From positions 1,116,001 to 1,180,000 of the forward strand of contig JAGKQI010000098.1 of the NCBI GenBank assembly GCA_018806915.1: a stretch of DNA of 64,000 nt, in the 5' to 3' direction. The translations under genes were made by a program, and so were the position numbers. Within the stretch, counting starts at the first letter, position 1; each line of letters begins with the position of its first letter. This DNA comes from Phytophthora colocasiae. Lineage: Eukaryota; Oomycota; Peronosporomycetes; Peronosporales; Peronosporaceae. The notes below the pieces were generated by a model, which was given only the letters and a program-made list of their open reading frames with translations, did no database searches and was not told where the DNA came from. Positions 41,508 through 52,183 of this stretch are shown piece by piece.

Positions 41508-44445
41508 ATGCGGTCTGGTCGCCGAGAAAAACCCGCCGCCCCCGCCGCACAACACGACATTGACTTCAGACACCTGTGGCGGCAGCTCAGGGCGGCGGGG
41601 TGGACGTCGAAGCGGCCGACCGGCATTCAGACGGAGTGGGCATACAAAAGCCCGGAGGGCGAGAACGTGCTGGTGGGTGAGCGTGCCGTTGTGGAGTACG
41701 CCTTTGAGTCGGGATTGCTGGTGGAGGACGATGAGCATGTTGGAGAGGAGGACGGTGGCGGTGAGCATGTTGGAGAGGAGGACGATGGCGGTGAGCATGT
41801 TGGAAAGGAAGGAGGCGGCGGTGAGCATGTTAGAGAGGAGGAAGGCGGCGGTGAGCATGCTGGAGAGGACGGCGGCGGCGGTGAGCATGTTGGAGAGGGG
41901 GAAGGCGGCGGTGAGCATGTTGGAGAGGAGGAGGACACGATTAGAACCTCTCAGATCGACACTGGTGTTCTGCTGTCGCAGAACACGATCGAGCAGTTGT
42001 TCGGCTCCTCCGAGTCGGAGACCGAACTTTCGCAGGCGGCGGTAGCGAGAGCATTTGATATCTCCCAGAGGGACCTGCAAGATTATGATGAGCAGCAAGA
42101 CGCAGCAGCCAGCTTGCGCATGCTGTCGGACGCGTCGGGACTGGAGAGTGAGGGAGAGGACGAACGTGCTGTCACTTCTCCTCCACGGCGAACACGTCGA
42201 ACACGTCGAACACGGATTGCGCTGAAACTTGACGCTGATGTGAACGTGTTGCAGGACGGGGAGAGCAGCAGTGAGTATGCCGACTTCAGCTCTGATGACG
42301 GCGATAGTGTTGGCATTTGCGACGACGACGGGGACGGGTTCGAAGAGGAGGGGGGCGATGAAATCTCTGACAGCGACGCCGCCGAGATGGACGAGGCTTT
42401 TCTGGCATCGCTGCATATTGAGGGCAACGGTGAACTGAGCAAAGCAGCTCTCGAACAGCGCGTGGCAGCGCTTCGGACAATGCAGTGGACCCCAGCCATG
42501 ACAGAGTTCGAGACCGATACACCTGCCTATCCTGGGTTGGGTGAAGACGAGGGCCGACCTGTTGGAGAGCTGCTGGATGTTTGGCGATCGCCACTCCTGA
42601 CACTATTTTTTTTCGTACCGAAAACTGTGTGGGTTTCGATTGCGAAGGAGACTAACCGCTACTTTTTGCAGCAGGTTGAGAAGCGGGCAGAAAGGATGGC
42701 GGCGCGACAGACCGGACGTCAACGTGAGACCGCCGCGCAGATTGCACGGCGCTTGAAAGCACCCGAGGAGTATGGCGCCCACGAGATTTTGCATGTGATT
42801 GGGCTTTTAGTGGCGCGCATGCTGTGTCCTCAGAAGAGGAGCTTTGCTGCGCATTGGTCCATGGTCGAGGACGGCGCCATTCCGGCCGGACTTTTCGGGC
42901 GGTACATGTCACGCGATCGCTGCCAAAACATCCTGCGTGACCTTCACTTTGTCGACAACACCGCCGACCACGGTCGCGATAAACTGTGGAAGCTGCGTCC
43001 TGTAGTGGACAAGATCCAAGAACGCTTCTTGGCTGGTTGGTCGCTTCCAGCCATCTTTTCTTTTGATGAAGGCGTGCTTCCTGCCACGTCAAAGCGCAAC
43101 ACGACGCGCATGTTCATGTCGGACAAGCCGCACCGATACGGATCCAAACTATTTATGCTGTGTGGAGCTAAGACAGCGTACTGCCACAGGTATTTTTTTT
43201 ATCTTTTTTCTATGTCGTAACTTACGGCGTGCAATGAATGCTAACACATCGCTATGTCGTAAATGATCTAGATTCGAAGTTTACGTGGGCAAGCGGAACA
43301 ACGATGGAGGAGATAGTGGAATTGACGCCAAGACTGGAGCAGTGGCTGTCTTGCGGAACCTAAAGGCTGCATTCACTCTTCAATCGCGCCACAACTGGCA
43401 TGCTGTGATCATCGACCGATACTACACCTCGGTTCTTCTCGCCGTTGAGCTGCTCAAGATGAAGGTATACGTCGTCGGAACGATCATGACAAACCGCTTG
43501 GGCTTCGACAAGTCCATCAAGTCCGAGCACAAGACCCGCCCTGCAAGCATCCCAAGGGGTTCGTTTGTCTTCACGCGCTCTGTTTCGATCCCCTCAATGA
43601 TCTCGTGCCTCTGGTGGGACCGCAAGCCGGTCTACTATCTCTGCACGGGCTCCGCTATGACGCCGTCTACGCTCGAGAGGAAGGTCAAGCAGGTGGGCGC
43701 CATTCAAGTAGGATGTCCTAAGTCAGTGAAGGACTACCAGAACTGGATGGGCGGAGTAGATCGCCACGATCAACTCCGTCTCCAGAGCTTCTCTCTGCAA
43801 ATGTCAACGCGGTTCACCAAGTACTACAAGGGATTGTTCTTAGGGTTCCTCGATCTGGCGCTAGTGAACGCGTTCCTGAGCCACAAGGAGGCGGCCAAAA
43901 TCAAGGGCACCGTCTCGATGAAGCGCTCGGAGTGGTTCACAGTCCTGCAGAATCAGCTCCTGCAACTGAAGGCCGAGGACTTTGCAGGGGTCGAAACCAC
44001 GCCACCTCCCTCCCGCCAGAAGCGTAGGCGAACACCAGTCCGCCTTGCGCACGCACTCGAGCAGTCGGAAGACTGGGTCACCGTCACCGGCGTTCAGAAG
44101 CGACGCCAACGGTCGTGCAAGGTTTGCGCGCTTCTTCGCACTGAGAAGAAGAGGTCCTTCGCGACGACGTTCTTCTGCGAGCGCTGCTCGATCGACAATG
44201 CCAAGTGTTGGCTCTGCAACAAGATTCGCCGTGACTACAAGGGCGTTGCCAAGACCTGCTTTGAGATCTGGCACGACGACTTCGGCGCCGGACAGGACAT
44301 TCCGACCGTCCTGGGGAAGCGCGTCGTGCTGCGCCGGCCCGGCAAGAACGCAGGGAAGCGCAAAAAGACACAGCGGGAACTGCAGCTCGTCCGCGAAAGA
44401 GGAAGCGATGGCGGCGACTCTAACTCTGACAGCAATGACGAGTGA
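41508..44445 (+). CDS. piggyBac transposase, two exons, apparently intact
   Basis: Exon 1 is 41508-43189, the intron 43190-43271, exon 2 43272-44445; the product is 951 residues. ATG 41508 is the first in-frame. The N-terminus carries seven decapeptide repeats (EHVGEEDGGG type) and a long acidic stretch typical of these proteins. The catalytic DDD triad is visible: Asp in FSFDEGVLP (43065), in IIDRYYTS (43414) and in MGGVDRHDQ (43759). The C-terminal Cys-rich domain reads CKVCALL...FFCERCSIDNAKCWLCN, as expected for piggyBac. Splicing restores CHRFEVYVGK, the conserved family sequence. No stop or shift was found. The enzyme cuts and pastes the element at TTAA. Confidence 0.9.
41731..41940 (+). 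repeat. 30 bp minisatellite within transposase, seven units
   Basis: Seven units at 41731, 41761, 41791, 41821, 41851, 41881 and 41911, consensus GTGAGCATGTTGGAGAGGAG plus ten bases. It encodes the EHVGEE-type decapeptides and keeps the reading frame. Confidence 0.95.
43190..43271 (+). other. 82 bp intron of piggyBac transposase
   Basis: GT (43190) to AG (43271), T-rich start, stops in frame. Removal joins ...AYCHR to FEVYVGK. It contains two copies of TATGTCGTAA (near 43211 and 43253), the word also found at the element's ends. Confidence 0.85.
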
Positions 44446-44787
44446 GCGTGTTGGTTTCAGTTGATGAGTGGTGAGCTTCGTGTGGTTGAATGAAAAGTTT
44501 GTTGAGCCAACGTACCTTCTTTCATGCGTTTTCTGAAATGAGCTGCAGATCAGTGCACCTCCTCAGCCATCTGTTGCCTGCAAGTAGAGTAAGTTACGAC
44601 ATTGCGCAGCGATTTCTTTCTAACAATGCCGGATCACTGACGACATTGACCGGAAAACCTGTTGACAATTTATACACCTATCCCGACCTAAAACACATGG
44701 TCAATACAAACACCAAGTCTTTCTGTACGTCGTAACTGACGACATACGCTTACGCGTCAGAGGCGAGTACCGTTCGGAGACAAGGTG
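44446..44787. other. piggyBac 3' subterminal region
   Basis: Non-coding. It holds TTACGACATT-type words near 44590 and 44730, then the right terminal repeat. Confidence 0.6.
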
Positions 44788-44911
44788 TTAACGAGATGAC
44801 TACTGGAGAGATGTTACAAGATGAAATGAGCGTTTTTTGGATGGTTAAAAGTGACTGCTACGTGGAAACATGCAGAGTAGAGATGACCTTCACCGGGAGT
44901 CGAGCTCATTC

Positions 44912-47294
44912 TTAGTCTTCACTCCAGAGATCGGAAAATTGGATGCGCTGCTCGACTGGGATCAGTTTGGCCCGATCATGTTCCTGCAACAACTTCAAAG
45001 TGTCTTCACCAACGTTTCGGATGACCTCTGTCTTCTCAGCTTCCAAATTAGTGATACGTTGATCTCGAGAAGCGATACCCAACTGGAATTCACGCTTGAG
45101 TGAGTCTAAGACATCCTGACGACCACTAGCATCTCGAACGGGCTCTCCAGAGTTCTCGAGTTCAGCTTGGACCCGACTCAGCTTCTCAGTGACTCGACGC
45201 AGAGCGGAGACAGTGCCGAAAACACGTTGGGCAAAGTTTTCAGGATCAAATTCGGTCAAGACGCTTGCCATCTGACGACGAAAGGAGAGATCGGCCAACA
45301 GAGGAAACACGTGGATGAAGCCAATTGGAAGCAGTGATATGCACGCTGCTTCTTGTAAGTATTGTTCAGCGATACAGTGTAAAAAACAACGAGTGAATGG
45401 AACCAGCTCGTTGGGCTCTTTCATGTGCAATTTCTCCACCACAGATTCAATGATTTCAGTGTGAGTAGTGGCATATTCCCATAAAGTTTGGGCTACAGCG
45501 GTGGAGCGCACGTCTAATCCATTCTCCACGGCTGCTTTCACGATACTCTGCTTCGCTTCCCCGTCATACAACCCACCAGCCAGTTGTAGCATGAGTTCTG
45601 CACTCGAATCGTTCCCAAACCCTCCTACTTTTATAACGTCGAAGCTAGCATCATCGTCGAGATATACAGTCTCCAACATTGTTTCAGTGTCCCTGAGAGC
45701 TTGAAGCACACCTTCACCAATGATTCTCCAGTCAAACTTTCGGATCATCCTCGTTAGATTTGGTAACAGGCGCTTTGTTTCCTTCCAAGTAGCCAAGACG
45801 AGCGCAATAATCGGTGAAAAACTGCGCGACCGGTTTCGAGTCGTTCGTGTCCAGCAGCAGATCGCACACAGCTTTAGAAAATCTTAAACAAGTATAGTGT
45901 GTAAAATTTCCAGTTCCGAAGTATCTTCTTTGAAGTAGCCTCAAACAGTAGCTGTATTAACGCGATGTCACCGCGTCTATAAGACAACAGGAGCTCTGCG
46001 GCAATTTCAGGAGGCAAGAAACACAAGATAGTCACGATATAGTCGGCCTCTGGACAGACAACTATCGCAAACCGAAGGTACTTTGTTATTCGAAGCACCC
46101 CCTCGTTTCCGGTGTAAACATCGGCAGTTGTTCCAAAAGCTTTCCAAAACTCTAGGAATGTTTCGTGTGCGGGATTCAGAAAGTTCAGCTGAGGCATGAA
46201 TTGTTCCAAGTATCAGTGACGAAGTGCCCGAAACTTGTGCCGTACCAGTGAACTGTCTTATCGCAAACCCAGTTCTCCCAACCATTTTCATCCAGGCGGT
46301 TGTTAACTTCCTCTGACAGCTTTACAATAAAAAAACGGAGTTTTTTCTCGACTGGAACGAGAGCATTCGCTTCTTCGAGAGCACGGAATCGCGCATTGTC
46401 AACTCCTTTCAAAGCTTTATAGCCCAGGTCTTCGATGCTCTTCACTGTATACTCGTGCGATAGCAACAACGAAAACGATTTCTGGGCCGGATCCATGTGT
46501 CGAATCACTCTAGCCAGGTCGTCAACAATATTATCGCGTTGTCGTTTTAGCCTTTGCATTTCAGTCGGGTGGCAAATCGAGTACACCAACGCGAGACGAT
46601 ATCCTTTCGTAATTTTCTCCAACGCGTGTTCTGCATCAGCATAGTGCACAGCATAGTGATTGAAGTAGGCAGCAGTTCCCTCGCTCTTCCCGAAGTCATG
46701 ACGGCATGAGACCTCTCCATTCCGATACACCACCAAGTCACCCCCTTCATGAGTACTCGGTGGTTGAATGACCAACGTCGCAATCATTCCATCTTCCTTC
46801 TCTGTATCTTGGTGCTTGAGGAAGTGACCTCCTTCCTCGTACACGAGCAGCTTGTACAGCACACACTGCAACTTGACGCCCTTGTAGCCCAAACGGTCAC
46901 CGATAGTCTCCGTCAGCTTCTCCATTCCAGACTGCCAAGAGGGATTCTTCATCTGTACTTGGTCGGGCGAGAGTTGCCAGCTCTTTCGAACGCTTTCGTC
47001 CACTTTGGTGTCCATGTTGTGGCCAAAAGGCGATTTTTGGCACTTGGCAATGAGACGAGTAGCCTGATCTTGGGTCAATGGTGGCGAGATGAATCCAACA
47101 CCGTCGATGTAGAGCCCAGGTAAAGCCGGCAAATTGTCAGCACAACCGCCAAATGTGTACTCTCCTGCGTCAGCTGCAGCGAGGATTTCACTGATCTTCA
47201 CGGCAGCCTCTCCATTTGGTACAGGTATATCACCAGGTTCACCTTTTCCGCCAAAAGGCCATTTACCGTTGGGACAATATTGGTTGTACGCCAT
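44912..47294 (-). pseudogene. 2OG-Fe(II) dioxygenase-like gene, frameshifted inverted copy
   Basis: Head-to-head neighbour of the intact gene at 47521. From ATG 47294 the first ~240 residues are almost identical to it, including the iron ligands HQD and the later His and Arg. Divergence grows sharply after SICHPTEMQ. Frame breaks occur near 46200, 45915 and 45770; each downstream piece still matches the intact protein (FLNPAHETFLEFWKAFGTTA, CLRFSKAVCDLLLDTND, EYATTHTEIIESVVEKL). The C-terminal ~150 residues differ from the intact gene and contain a helical coiled-coil-like stretch (RDQRITNLEAEKTEVIRNVG). I treat it as a pseudogene; introns could in theory explain some breaks, but the paralogue has none. 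Confidence 0.75.
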
Positions 47295-47520
47295 GAGAAA
47301 AGATTGTGGATTACGATCTGAGGAATTGTCGCCTAGACTTTCTCTAGAAAAAACAAGAAAACGACCTGTTGGACAACTTTCCAAGAGAAACACCCATCTT
47401 ACACAAGAAGTATCACTTGGCTACTCACAAGGATTTTCCGAAGAACTTTCGTTCTCCCTACTTTTCTCCGACTGTCATTTGTAATGTCATTTTACAATTC
47501 GCAACGCAAAAGTTACGTGA
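47295..47520. promoter_or_regulatory. Bidirectional intergenic region of the dioxygenase pair
   Basis: 226 bp separate the two divergent ATGs. The two halves are not copies of one another, so the inverted duplication ends at or near the coding starts. Confidence 0.5.
47487..47500 (+). promoter_or_regulatory. Oomycete-type initiator plus flanking element
   Basis: TCATTTTACAATTC fits the oomycete core promoter consensus (TCATTYYNCAWTTT) at all but one position, 21 bp before the ATG at 47521. An overlapping weaker TCATTTG lies at 47475. It supports both the start codon and the taxonomic assignment. Confidence 0.6.
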
Positions 47521-49866
47521 ATGGCGCTCAACCAATATTGTCCCAACGGTAAATGGCCTTTTGGCGGAAAAGGTGAACCTAGTGATATACCTGTACCAAA
47601 TGGAGAGGCTGCCGTGAAGATCAGTGAAATCCTCGCTGCAGCTGACGCAGGAGAGTACACATTTGGCGGTTGTGCTGACAATTTGCCGGCTTTACCTGGG
47701 CTCTACATCGACGGTGTTGGATTCATCTCGCCACCATTGACCCAAGATCAGGCTACTCGTCTCATTGCCAAGTGCCAAAAATCGCCTTTTGGCCACAACA
47801 TGGACACCAAAGTGGACGAAAGCGTTCGAAAGAGCTGGCAACTCTCGCCCGACCAAGTACAGATGAAGAATCCCTCTTGGCAGTCTGGAATGGAGAAGCT
47901 GACGGAGACTATCGGTGACCGTTTGGGCTACAAGGGCGTCAAGTTGCAGTGTGTGCTGTACAAGCTGCTCGTGTACGAGGAAGGAGGTCACTTCCTCAAG
48001 CACCAAGATACAGAGAAGGAAGATGGAATGATTGCGACGTTGGTCATTCAACCACCGAGTACTCATGAAGGGGGTGACTTGGTGGTGTATCGGAATGGAG
48101 AGGTCTCATGCCGTCATGACTTCGGGAAGAGCGAGGGAACTGCTGCCTACTTCAATCACTATGCTGTGCACTATGCTGATGCAGAACACGCGTTGGAGAA
48201 AATTACGAAAGGATATCGTCTCGCGTTGGTGTACTCGATTTGCCTCCCGACTGAAATGCAAAATCTTAAACGAAACCCGGACAGTGTTGTTACCGACCTC
48301 GCTAATGTGATTGGGAGTATGGATGTTGAAGAATTCGCGATGCTGTTGTCGCACGAGTACACGGAGAAGAGCATCGTAGACATGGGTTGTGGGGCTTTGA
48401 AAGGAGTTGACAATGCGCGATTCCGTGCTCTTGAAGAAGCGAATGCTCTCGTCCCTGAAGATAAAAAGCTGCGGCATTTCGTTGCCAAGCTCTCCCAGGA
48501 TGTCGATAGTCGTCTGGATGAGGAGGGTTGGTCGAACTGGGTTTGCAATCAGGCTCTTCATTGGTACAGCACAAGTGGAGATGATTTAAAACGCTTTACC
48601 ACTGGTTACTCTGACAGGATGGAGTTGAACTTCCTAAATCCTGGACGTGAAACATTTCTGGAGTTTTGGAAAGCTTATGGAACTACTGGAGATGTATACA
48701 CCGGAAACGAGGGTGTGGTTCGAAGGACAAAATATCTCCGATTTGCGATAGTTGTCTGGCCAGAGGCCAAATACGTTGAGAATATTCTACGTTTCATGCC
48801 ACCTTCCAGTGCTGCTGAGCTCCTGGCTGCTCGTAGACCGATTGATATCGAGATAGTGAGAAAGTTGCTCGAAATCTCGAGCGAAAAGAGCTATTGGGGA
48901 ACAGAAGTTCGTGAAGGGAAGGTTGCTCGAGCGTCCCTAAAATTTTCGAGAGCTATGTGCGATTTGTTGTTGGAAACGGACGATGCGAACCTAGTTACGA
49001 AGTTTTTCACCGACTATTGCGTTCGTCTCGGCTATTTGGAGGGAAGCAAAATGCTTTTACCAAGCTTAACGAAGGCTATCCAAAAGTTTGGTTGGAGTGT
49101 TATTGGTGAAGCTGTACTTGCTGTTCTAAAGAATACTGAAACAATGGTGATGAGTGAAGAGAGCCCAGAAAACTTGGATCCAAAGCTTCTGAAAGTAGGA
49201 GGGTTCGAAAATGACTCAAGTGCGGAGCTCCTGTTACAACTGACCGATGGGTTGTCTGAAGGTGAAGAGAAGCGGAGTTTTGTGAAAGCGGCAGTGGAAA
49301 ATGGGTTGGACGTGCGCTCCTCTGCTGTGGCTCAAATTTTGTGGAAATATGCCACTACTCACACTGAAATTCTTGATGAGGTGGTAACCAAATTGCAAGA
49401 AAAGGATCCGCATGAACTGGTTCCATTCACAAACTGCTGCTCACAATACTTTGCTGATCTGAATGAGGAAGACGATACATTTGTCAAGTTGCACGCAATT
49501 GCAGCTAAGCGATGCGAATGGTTGCGAGAAGAGATCCAACGACTCGAGAAACCGTTCACGTGGGAAATGCCGTATGCAAAGGAGACGACGGATGAGATGC
49601 TGAATTTTCTTCGTGGACCCGACGAGACCATGGACTTTCACGATGATTTTTGTGATGCAAATTGGTTTGCTAAACAATGTATGAGTCCAAAGCACGCTTC
49701 TGTTATGGTGGAAGTGGTTCCTGATGAGAAAGAGCCGTTTGTGAGATTCACCAAGACTCGGAAGTGGTTTGAAGACGAGATGGCGAAGATCCCAGAGTAC
49801 AAATCGGAACTGGAGCTACTCGACAAGCTCGCAAATGGGCGGAAGAAACCGCGCCTGAGCAAGTAA
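47521..49866 (+). CDS. 2-oxoglutarate/Fe(II) dioxygenase-like protein, 781 aa, intact
   Basis: Single open frame. Residues ~140-240 form a prolyl-4-hydroxylase-like jelly-roll: LQCVLYKLLVYEEGGHFLKH, with iron ligands His161 and Asp163 (HQD) and His223 (AEHALEKITKGYR), and Arg233 placed to bind 2-oxoglutarate. The family oxidises protein, nucleic acid or small-molecule substrates using iron, oxygen and 2-oxoglutarate; the substrate here is unknown. The remaining ~540 residues are helical-looking, match no domain I recognise and end in a basic KKPRLSK. No signal peptide, so probably cytosolic or nuclear. The start is supported by the initiator at 47487. The neighbour on the minus strand is a damaged copy. 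Confidence 0.8.
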   Translation: MALNQYCPNGKWPFGGKGEPSDIPVPNGEAAVKISEILAAADAGEYTFGGCADNLPALPGLYIDGVGFISPPLTQDQATRLIAKCQKSPFGHNMDTKVDESVRKSWQLSPDQVQMKNPSWQSGMEKLTETIGDRLGYKGVKLQCVLYKLLVYEEGGHFLKHQDTEKEDGMIATLVIQPPSTHEGGDLVVYRNGEVSCRHDFGKSEGTAAYFNHYAVHYADAEHALEKITKGYRLALVYSICLPTEMQNLKRNPDSVVTDLANVIGSMDVEEFAMLLSHEYTEKSIVDMGCGALKGVDNARFRALEEANALVPEDKKLRHFVAKLSQDVDSRLDEEGWSNWVCNQALHWYSTSGDDLKRFTTGYSDRMELNFLNPGRETFLEFWKAYGTTGDVYTGNEGVVRRTKYLRFAIVVWPEAKYVENILRFMPPSSAAELLAARRPIDIEIVRKLLEISSEKSYWGTEVREGKVARASLKFSRAMCDLLLETDDANLVTKFFTDYCVRLGYLEGSKMLLPSLTKAIQKFGWSVIGEAVLAVLKNTETMVMSEESPENLDPKLLKVGGFENDSSAELLLQLTDGLSEGEEKRSFVKAAVENGLDVRSSAVAQILWKYATTHTEILDEVVTKLQEKDPHELVPFTNCCSQYFADLNEEDDTFVKLHAIAAKRCEWLREEIQRLEKPFTWEMPYAKETTDEMLNFLRGPDETMDFHDDFCDANWFAKQCMSPKHASVMVEVVPDEKEPFVRFTKTRKWFEDEMAKIPEYKSELELLDKLANGRKKPRLSK

Positions 49867-50237
49867 GCATGAAGAATTCAGTTCATATTTGAAACAAGTC
49901 AACTCCCCCCCCCTGCCCCATCCGTGTGTTGGAAGTCGCACATGCGACCGACCGTATTGCGCCAGCCAACGCAGAAACTTACAAGAAACTCCACACCCAC
50001 AATTAGCTAACCAAGACAGATAGGTAGCTAGCAACACCAATCTTTATTCATTCTCAATCTTATCTAGTGCGAGGCACTACAGCAGACCAGGGGTCTCCAA
50101 AAATGTATTGTTATTGAAAAAGGGGTATTATTGTAGGGGGACAATAAGGGAGGGAGCGGCCATCTCAATATTTGGCACTTACGCAATTATTGAAAAGGGG
50201 GTCTCTATCTACTTCTTACAGATTAAGAACTACGGTT
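49867..50237. other. Intergenic, no gene seen
   Basis: Contains a C-run (49905) and G-rich simple sequence (50120-50160). CAGGGGTCTCCAAAA at ~50089 resembles a hAT terminal repeat and could be the end of the adjoining hAT element, but no partner was found. Confidence 0.35.
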
Positions 50238-50834
50238 TTAGAGATCTGCTTCTTCTTCGTTGTCGTCCTCAACTGCGCGTTTCACGGCGTTCGAAATCAC
50301 TTCGTCCGTCACTAAGTCCCAGTTCATCTTCAGGTAAAGTAAGGTCTCGAGCGTCTCTTGACTGATGCTTTTCCGAAGATACCCCAGCATGCACTTAATC
50401 TTGGAGAAAAGACGCTCTACTTGTACCGAAGTGGCTGGCAGCCACGTGAGATTCGAGTATATTGATGCCTCCTTTACGCGCAGTGCAGCTCGAATGTTGA
50501 TCGACTCCATCACTTCTTTTCCTGTACGCCGTCGTTTTTTTGCCTGATGTCTCCAAGTTGGTTTCCGGTTCTTCTTGGATACGGCGCCGTTTTGCCTTCT
50601 TACTGGCAGATTTTGCAGCGACTTCGGTCCTGAAAGATGAAGGTGTTGCATCCGTTGCAGGTTCTTCCTACGCTTGTTTGGTCTCGATACATCAACGAAC
50701 AGATCTCCTTGTTCGAGAGACCAGGGTCTAAGGTAGCCATGGATGACGAGGGTGAACAAGTTGAGTAGAAGAGTGTTGGACTTGGTTCGCAAAATCGGAA
50801 ATGCCAGCATGAGAGTGGCTGTGGTCCCCGGCAC
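50238..50834 (-). pseudogene. hAT transposase C-terminal fragment
   Basis: Minus-strand frame ending with the hAT dimerisation region: YSNLTWLPATSVQVERLFSK and TLETLLYLKMNWDLVTDEVI, the conserved VERLFS...LK.N signature. Upstream are basic stretches (KKNRKPTWRHQAKKRRRTGK) that appear decayed. Codons similar to coding sequence extend slightly upstream (SPGGRYTVPGTTATLMLAFP) to a stop near 50890. The catalytic RNase H-like core is missing, so this is a remnant. Confidence 0.75.
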
Positions 50835-51181
50835 GGTATAACGCCCACCGGGAGAGGTTTCGAGGACTGCTTTACTCCTCGACTCTTACCGGATCTTTAT
50901 AGTATCCTATAAGTTGAAGTTGACAATAATATTGTCAATTAAGGGTACGTTCATCAATAAGGGATTTAGACGCCTCCAGCCCCGTCAATCCCTAATCCCT
51001 ACTTATTTGGAGAGCCCTGCTGTCAGCAGACAACAGCGCGAGGCGCGAGAACCACCCATTCCATTTCAGTGGCCCGCGTTCGCCAAAAACCCGTCGTGCC
51101 TATATCGTTGGGCACTGGAGTCAATATGTGGGGTGGCGGTGGCTGCAAACACTTCTGAAGGATCACGATCTCTGTCCTAGT
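50835..51181. other. Intergenic, no gene seen
   Basis: No coding or RNA signal. ACAATATTGT at ~50926 is a short palindrome. The right end is the left target duplication of the MULE derivative. Confidence 0.4.
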
Positions 51182-52183
51182 GGTAGATTTTTTTTCGGGT
51201 CAAATGCGGAGCAGGCCACGTTTCGGGTCTTCTGATTAGAGCAATCGTTGACTAAAAAAAGAGCATCCTCAGTCTCCATATTGACCGAAGAAATAGGTAA
51301 GCTATTGCCGACAAGGCACTCACGGGGACACTGATGGTCGACGGCTCCTTGGAGGCAGTGCCGAGAATGCAGTACCAAAACTCGTCGTTATTAAGAGGGA
51401 AAGCGTGCGTAAACTATTAATGATTAACATGTAGGTCGACCTACTGACATCGTATAACTGGTGCGCTGTTGTGTGCAGCGCCCAGCAGCTCCAGTTCGAA
51501 AGGAGATTGTTAAAAATGCTTTCAGGTTATGAAGCACACAACTGACCTGCTACGAGAGACGGACAGGCGTCGGAAGCGCGTAGGGCGTGTGGTCGCGCGG
51601 TTTGCTTGTAGCTGAACACGCTGAGTGGAGATTGTGTTGATTACAGCCCCGAAGCGGGGCAAGCTCGGATAAGGCGTCCCGACCGCAGCATTTAACTCTC
51701 TGATAAAGCACTCCAGAGGGTTATTCGTGCGATTGTTCACAGCCCATGCACGTTCCAGAGCTCAGCAGGAAACATGGCCAGCCACGTTCGCTCAAAATGA
51801 CGCCAAAAGTCGCCCAACTTGCACGCTGAGTAGGTTACTCCTTCCTCTTGGCATCGACGCTGTATGTTGCGCTTTACGAACGGAATACCACGAGTCTCCA
51901 CTTGGTCCAGTCAACATGTCCGCACTCCCTCGCTCCAGTGCAATCTATGCTTCAATATCTCCAATTAGTAGTTGCTTGATGCGTTTGCGGTGGTGCGCGT
52001 ACCGGTGGCGTCGGTGGTGGCTATTTGCAGGTATCCACCACGTTGAGTTTACCTATTTCAAGGGTCACGGTCTGGGTCTGAGTAGCCGTGTGACTAATTT
52101 TAAGTTTTGTGCATTTGTGTATACTCTAATCAGAAGACCCGAAACGTGGCCTGCTCCGCATTTGACCCGCAAAAAAGTTTATC
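51182..52183 (-). mobile_element. 1 kb MULE derivative with terminal inverted repeats
   Basis: Perfect 46 bp inverted arms at 51196-51241 and 52124-52169 (starting CGGGTCAAATGCGGAGCAGG), extended with mismatches to 51182 and 52183. GTCCTAGT flanks both sides (51174-51181, 52184-52191), an 8 bp target duplication as in Mutator-like elements. The interior holds a decayed MULE transposase piece on the minus strand. It is too short to encode a full enzyme. Confidence 0.8.
51522..51850 (-). pseudogene. MULE transposase remnant inside the 1 kb element
   Basis: Minus strand reads SACKLGDFWRHFERTWLAMF and ELWNVHGL, then after a frameshift at ~51740 NNRTNNPLECFIRELNAAVG and YPSLPRFGAVI. This is the WNV...RTNNPLERFNRELN segment of oomycete MULE transposases. 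A shift and stops leave no usable protein. Confidence 0.6.

Larger units (their letters stand above)
41264..44787 (+). mobile_element. Complete piggyBac transposon (3,524 bp)
   Basis: Flanked by TTAA at 41260-41263 and 44788-44791. Terminal inverted repeats begin CACCTTGTCTCC: left CACCTTGTCTCCTAACG, right (reverse complement) CACCTTGTCTCCGAACG, 16 of 17 matching. A TGTCGTAA/TTACGACA word recurs near both ends and inside the intron. The single gene inside appears intact, so the element may be active or recently so. It inserted at the right edge of element D. Confidence 0.92.

Noticed and set aside
47295..47393. In-frame N-terminal extension (MFLLESCPTGRF...) of the minus dioxygenase
   Set aside because: The intact paralogue starts at the equivalent of 47294, and similarity between the two genes ends there.
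50080..50100. hAT terminal repeat CAGGGGTCTCCAAAA
   Set aside because: No matching inverted end or 8 bp duplication was found, so it is kept only as a remark.
50600..50848. Zinc-finger-like frame CNGCNTFIFQDRSRCKIC on the minus strand
   Set aside because: It overlaps the hAT frame in another register and has no family support.
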